In this document: positions 6,004 to 8,595 of the stretch, piece by piece
Numbering within the stretch: position 1 is the stretch's first letter
How the letters are laid out: each line of letters opens with the position of its first letter
Source of the DNA: Granulicella sp. UBA5172
Lineage (GTDB): Bacteria > Acidobacteriota > Terriglobia > Terriglobales > Acidobacteriaceae
DNA: 8,595 bases
Assembly: GCA_002413385.1 (NCBI GenBank)
Contig: DHWW01000297.1
Location: 1 to 8,595 of the forward strand
Reading direction: 5' to 3'
Program-made: the position numbers and the translations under genes
Notes under the pieces: model-generated
What the model was told of the DNA's origin: nothing
The model's input: the letters and a program-made list of their open reading frames with translations, nothing else
The model's database searches: none

Positions 6004-7113
6004 ATGAAAGAGCCAGAGATTATTCCGTTATCCCGTGTGGCTAAAGAGCCGGCAGAGGCGACGCCCACGATTCCGGCGACGCCCAGGATTCCCATGATGA
6101 AGACGGTCGTGCCGCAGCCGGGCTCCGAGCCGCACGCCGTGGTGGGTGTGGCGTCGCCATCGGAGATCCGCAACTTTCTGCAGGCCAAGAGCTCCGGCAG
6201 GATAGCGGATGGAGTCTTCACGGGCGTGATGGTGCTGTGCGCCCTGACCATCTTCGCGATTGTGGTGCTGATCATCTATGTACTGGTCTCCCACTCGCAG
6301 CTCTCGATCAAAGCGTTTGGATGGCATTTTTTTGCGACGCAGACGTGGGACCCGGTGTCGGGCGATTTTGGGGCGCTGCCGTTTATCTATGGCACGGTGG
6401 TGTCGTCGTTGCTGGCCTTGCTGATGGCGGTGCCGCTGGCGCTGGCGGTTTCGATTTTTCTATTGGATATCTGCCCGGGGGTTCTGCGCGGACCGATCTC
6501 GTTTCTGACGGAGCTGCTGGCAGCCATTCCGAGCGTGGTGTATGGGCTGTGGGGGATCTTTGTGCTGGTGCCCATCATCCGCGATCAGGCCGGGCCCGTA
6601 CTGGAAAAATATCTGGGCTGGACGGGGTTCTTTGTGGAACCGAATTTTGGGGTGAGCATGTTCGCGGCGAGCGTGATCCTGGCGATCATGATCTTCCCGG
6701 TGATCAGCTCGATTAGCAGGGACGTGATGCGGGCGGTGCCGGTGAACCAGCGTGAGGCAGTGCTGGCCCTGGGCGCGACGCGGTGGGAGATGCTGCGGAT
6801 CGGGGTGCTGCGCAATGCGCGGATGGGCATCATCGGATCGGTGATTCTGGGACTGGGGCGAGCGCTGGGTGAGACGATCGCCGTCACGATGGTGATTGGC
6901 AACCACCCCGGCATTGTGAAGAACCTCTTTGCTCCGGGTTATACGCTGGCCAGCGTGATCGCCAATGAGTTTACGGAGGCGACGGGTGACCTGTACCTGA
7001 GCGCCCTGATCGAGATTGGCCTGGCGCTGTTCCTGGTAACGATTGTCGTCAATGCGATTGCACGGCTGCTGGTGTGGGCGGTGGTTCGGCAGAACGAAGG
7101 GGGCGCACACTAA
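6004..7113 (+). CDS. pstC: Phosphate ABC transporter permease PstC
   Basis: One of the two inner-membrane channel subunits that move phosphate from PstS into the cytoplasm. The 369-residue protein has hydrophobic segments at about 71-95, 124-152, 164-191, 218-234, 273-285 and 335-361, fitting a six-helix permease. The EAA-type coupling loop that contacts PstB is QREAVLALGATRWEML (249-264). GLGRALGET (283-291) carries the conserved R286 and E290. The N-terminus is unusual: about 65 residues of Pro/Thr/Ala-rich sequence precede the first helix. The ATG at 6004 has no close Shine-Dalgarno (GGGAG ends 16 bases away). An in-frame ATG at 6094 has AGGA five bases upstream and would give 339 residues, so the start is uncertain. 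The stop codon overlaps the pstA start (TAATG). Confidence 0.95.
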   Translation: MKEPEIIPLSRVAKEPAEATPTIPATPRIPMMKTVVPQPGSEPHAVVGVASPSEIRNFLQAKSSGRIADGVFTGVMVLCALTIFAIVVLIIYVLVSHSQLSIKAFGWHFFATQTWDPVSGDFGALPFIYGTVVSSLLALLMAVPLALAVSIFLLDICPGVLRGPISFLTELLAAIPSVVYGLWGIFVLVPIIRDQAGPVLEKYLGWTGFFVEPNFGVSMFAASVILAIMIFPVISSISRDVMRAVPVNQREAVLALGATRWEMLRIGVLRNARMGIIGSVILGLGRALGETIAVTMVIGNHPGIVKNLFAPGYTLASVIANEFTEATGDLYLSALIEIGLALFLVTIVVNAIARLLVWAVVRQNEGGAH

Positions 7114-8000
7114 TGAGCGCATTGCCTGTTCGTTCCCGCCACGTAGCCGGCTTCGTTACGCTGAGACGCAGCGTGACCAACCACCTGGTGACAGGGGTCG
7201 CCATTATCAGCACCGTGCTGGTGCTGGTGCCGCTGGTGGCGATCCTGGGATACCTGCTTTATAAGGGTGCGAGTTCGCTGAATCTTGCCTTCTTCACGCA
7301 CGTTCCTGTACCGATTGGCGTGGGCGGCGGCGGCATGGCGAATGCGATCGCGGGATCGGCGGCGATCCTGGGGTTGGCGAGCCTGCTGGGGATTCCGCTG
7401 GGCATTGGCGCAGGTGTGTACCTTGCGGAGTATGCGCGGGGAACGTGGTTTGGTGCGGCGGTACGGTTTACGGCGGACGTTCTGAACGGAGTGCCGTCGA
7501 TCGTGATGGGCCTGTCCGCGTACGCTCTGATCGTGGCCAGGCAGCAGCATTTTTCGGGGTTGGCGGGCAGCGTGGCGCTGGCCATCATGATGGTGCCGAC
7601 GGTGACTCGGACGACCGAGGAGATGCTGGCGACGGTGCCGAATCCGGTGCGCGAGGCGGCGCTGGGGTTGGGGATTCCGAAGTGGCGGACGGTGCTCTCC
7701 ATCAGCTTGCGGACGGCTTCGCCGGGAATTATTACGGGCTGCATGCTGGCGTTTGCCCGCGTGGCTGGAGAGACGGCTCCGCTGCTGTTTACGGCCTTCG
7801 GCAACCAGTTCTGGAGTTTCGATTTGAATCAGCCGATTGCAGCACTGCCTCTGCAGATCTATGTATACGCGCTGTCGCCGTATGATGAATGGCACCGCCT
7901 GGCATGGGCGGGAGCGCTGGTGCTGATTGTGATGATTATGGTTTCGGTGACGCTGGTGCGGATCTTTGCCAACCGCGGCGCGCTCAAGGGAGGACATTAG
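7113..8000 (+). CDS. pstA: Phosphate ABC transporter permease PstA
   Basis: Second channel subunit, pairing with PstC in the inner membrane. The 295-residue protein has hydrophobic segments at about 25-50, 76-104, 118-142, 149-163, 203-218 and 263-285. The coupling loop is [17 protein letters not shown] (179-195), and the conserved [12 protein letters not shown] segment (214-225) carries R216 and E220. [15 protein letters not shown] (123-137) is typical of PstA. The start at 7113 overlaps the pstC stop by one base and is preceded by AAGGGGG (7097-7103) at suitable spacing. An upstream in-frame alternative at 7074 would lie inside pstC and is not needed. Translation is probably coupled to pstC, giving the 1:1 ratio needed for the heterodimer. 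Length and motif order are normal for the family. Confidence 0.96.
   Translation: MSALPVRSRHVAGFVTLRRSVTNHLVTGVAIISTVLVLVPLVAILGYLLYKGASSLNLAFFTHVPVPIGVGGGGMANAIAGSAAILGLASLLGIPLGIGAGVYLAEYARGTWFGAAVRFTADVLNGVPSIVMGLSAYALIVARQQHFSGLAGSVALAIMMVPTVTRTTEEMLATVPNPVREAALGLGIPKWRTVLSISLRTASPGIITGCMLAFARVAGETAPLLFTAFGNQFWSFDLNQPIAALPLQIYVYALSPYDEWHRLAWAGALVLIVMIMVSVTLVRIFANRGALKGGH
7986..7994 (+). promoter_or_regulatory. Ribosome-binding site of pstB
   Basis: AAGGGAGGA lies five bases before GTG at 8000, inside the last codons of pstA. It settles the pstB start on a GTG that overlaps the pstA stop by one base (TAGTG), since no ATG occurs at a suitable place. Confidence 0.8.
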
Positions 8001-8595
8001 TGGGAGTCGACATTCGCGTCGAGGATTTGAACGCATGGTATGGCACGGTGCATACGCTTCATGATGTGAGCCTGCACATTCCGGCCAACCACGCGACAGC
8101 GCTGATCGGTCCGTCGGGCTGCGGGAAGTCGACGTTTGTGCGCTGCCTGAACCGGATGCACGAGACGAACCCCACTGCTCGCGCCGAGGGAAAGGTGATG
8201 ATGGGCGAGGTGGACATCTACAAGGACGCAACGCCGGTGGAGATTCGGCGGCGCGTGGGGATGGTGTTTCAGCGGCCCAATCCATTTCCGACGATGTCGA
8301 TTTACGACAACGTGGCGAGCGGGTTGAAGCTGAATGGGTTTAGGAAGAAGCGGGTTCTGGATGAGGTGGTGGAGCGGTCGCTGCGGCAGGCAGCGCTGTG
8401 GGACGAGGTGAAAGACGACCTGAAGAAGAAGTCCGGCGCGAGTATCTCCGGCGGGCAGCAGCAGCGGCTGTGCATTGCGCGCGCGCTGGCGGTCGATCCT
8501 GAGGTGCTGTTGATGGACGAGCCGGCGAGTGCGCTGGACCCGGTATCGACGGCGAAGATCGAGGATTTGATCTTCAAATTGAAGAGCCAGTACAC
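8000..8595 (+). CDS. pstB: Phosphate ABC transporter ATP-binding protein PstB (3' end beyond window)
   Basis: Cytoplasmic ATPase that powers phosphate import through PstCA. The window holds the first 198 codons, about three quarters of a usual PstB. Visible motifs in order: aromatic A-loop residue Y14, Walker [10 protein letters not shown] (37-45), Q-loop VFQRPNPFP (89-97, Q91), ABC signature [15 protein letters not shown] (149-163), Walker B VLLMDEP (169-175, catalytic E174) and D-loop SALD (177-180). CLNRMHE and FQRPNPFP are hallmarks that separate PstB from other ABC ATPases. The H-loop lies beyond the edge. It starts on GTG, overlaps the pstA stop by one base and has a strong ribosome-binding site, so pstC, pstA and pstB form one translation-coupled unit. 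The frame stays open to the last base, and phoU would be the expected next gene. Confidence 0.96.
   Translation, partial: MGVDIRVEDLNAWYGTVHTLHDVSLHIPANHATALIGPSGCGKSTFVRCLNRMHETNPTARAEGKVMMGEVDIYKDATPVEIRRRVGMVFQRPNPFPTMSIYDNVASGLKLNGFRKKRVLDEVVERSLRQAALWDEVKDDLKKKSGASISGGQQQRLCIARALAVDPEVLLMDEPASALDPVSTAKIEDLIFKLKSQY

Noticed and set aside
7110..8285. 391-codon minus-strand frame opposite pstA and pstB
   Set aside because: Antisense shadow crossing two well-supported genes; composition is Arg/Gln/His-rich without motifs.
8302..8595. Minus-strand frame at the right edge
   Set aside because: Lies opposite pstB, whose signature and Walker B motifs are intact on the + strand.

Overview
The window is a high-GC bacterial phosphate-starvation locus read entirely on the + strand: a two-component system (phoB, phoR), a large outer-membrane porin-like protein, and the high-affinity phosphate transporter pstS, pstC, pstA and the start of pstB, which runs off the right edge. 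The porin type (signal peptide, long Ala-rich coiled coil, beta-barrel ending in RYYIP), the GC-rich codon use and this gene order resemble soil Acidobacteriota (Granulicella/Terriglobus/Edaphobacter-like). That placement is from memory of the families and is not proven here.

Layout. Bases 1-347 hold no convincing long gene, but contain a perfect 8-bp hairpin and a possible 38-codon leader ORF whose ribosome-binding site can pair into a small hairpin. phoB (348-1094) and phoR (1104-2519) are nearly contiguous. The 211-bp gap after phoR holds a weak terminator-like stem and a clear 11-bp-periodic Pho box. The porin gene is 2731-4608. A 232-bp gap holds a weaker candidate Pho half-site and a strong leader hairpin ahead of pstS (4841-5857). 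pstS ends in a textbook intrinsic terminator. It is followed by a second clear 11-bp-periodic Pho box and then pstC-pstA-pstB, each overlapping the next by one base.

How it works together. PhoR would sense low phosphate together with the Pst complex and phosphorylate PhoB. PhoB would bind the ATTCAC-type repeats and switch on the porin, which lets anions across the outer membrane, and the PstSCAB pump, in which PstS captures phosphate, PstC and PstA form the channel and PstB supplies ATP. No phoU is seen; it would be expected just beyond the right edge.

The most interesting signals are the triple 11-bp repeats of ATTCA(C/T), which look more like the actinobacterial PhoP unit than the enterobacterial CTGTCAT box. 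Next are the porin placed inside the pho locus, with an unbroken heptad pattern of about 85 residues, and the split of pstS from pstCAB by a terminator plus a new promoter. I see no mobile element, CRISPR array, tRNA or rRNA.
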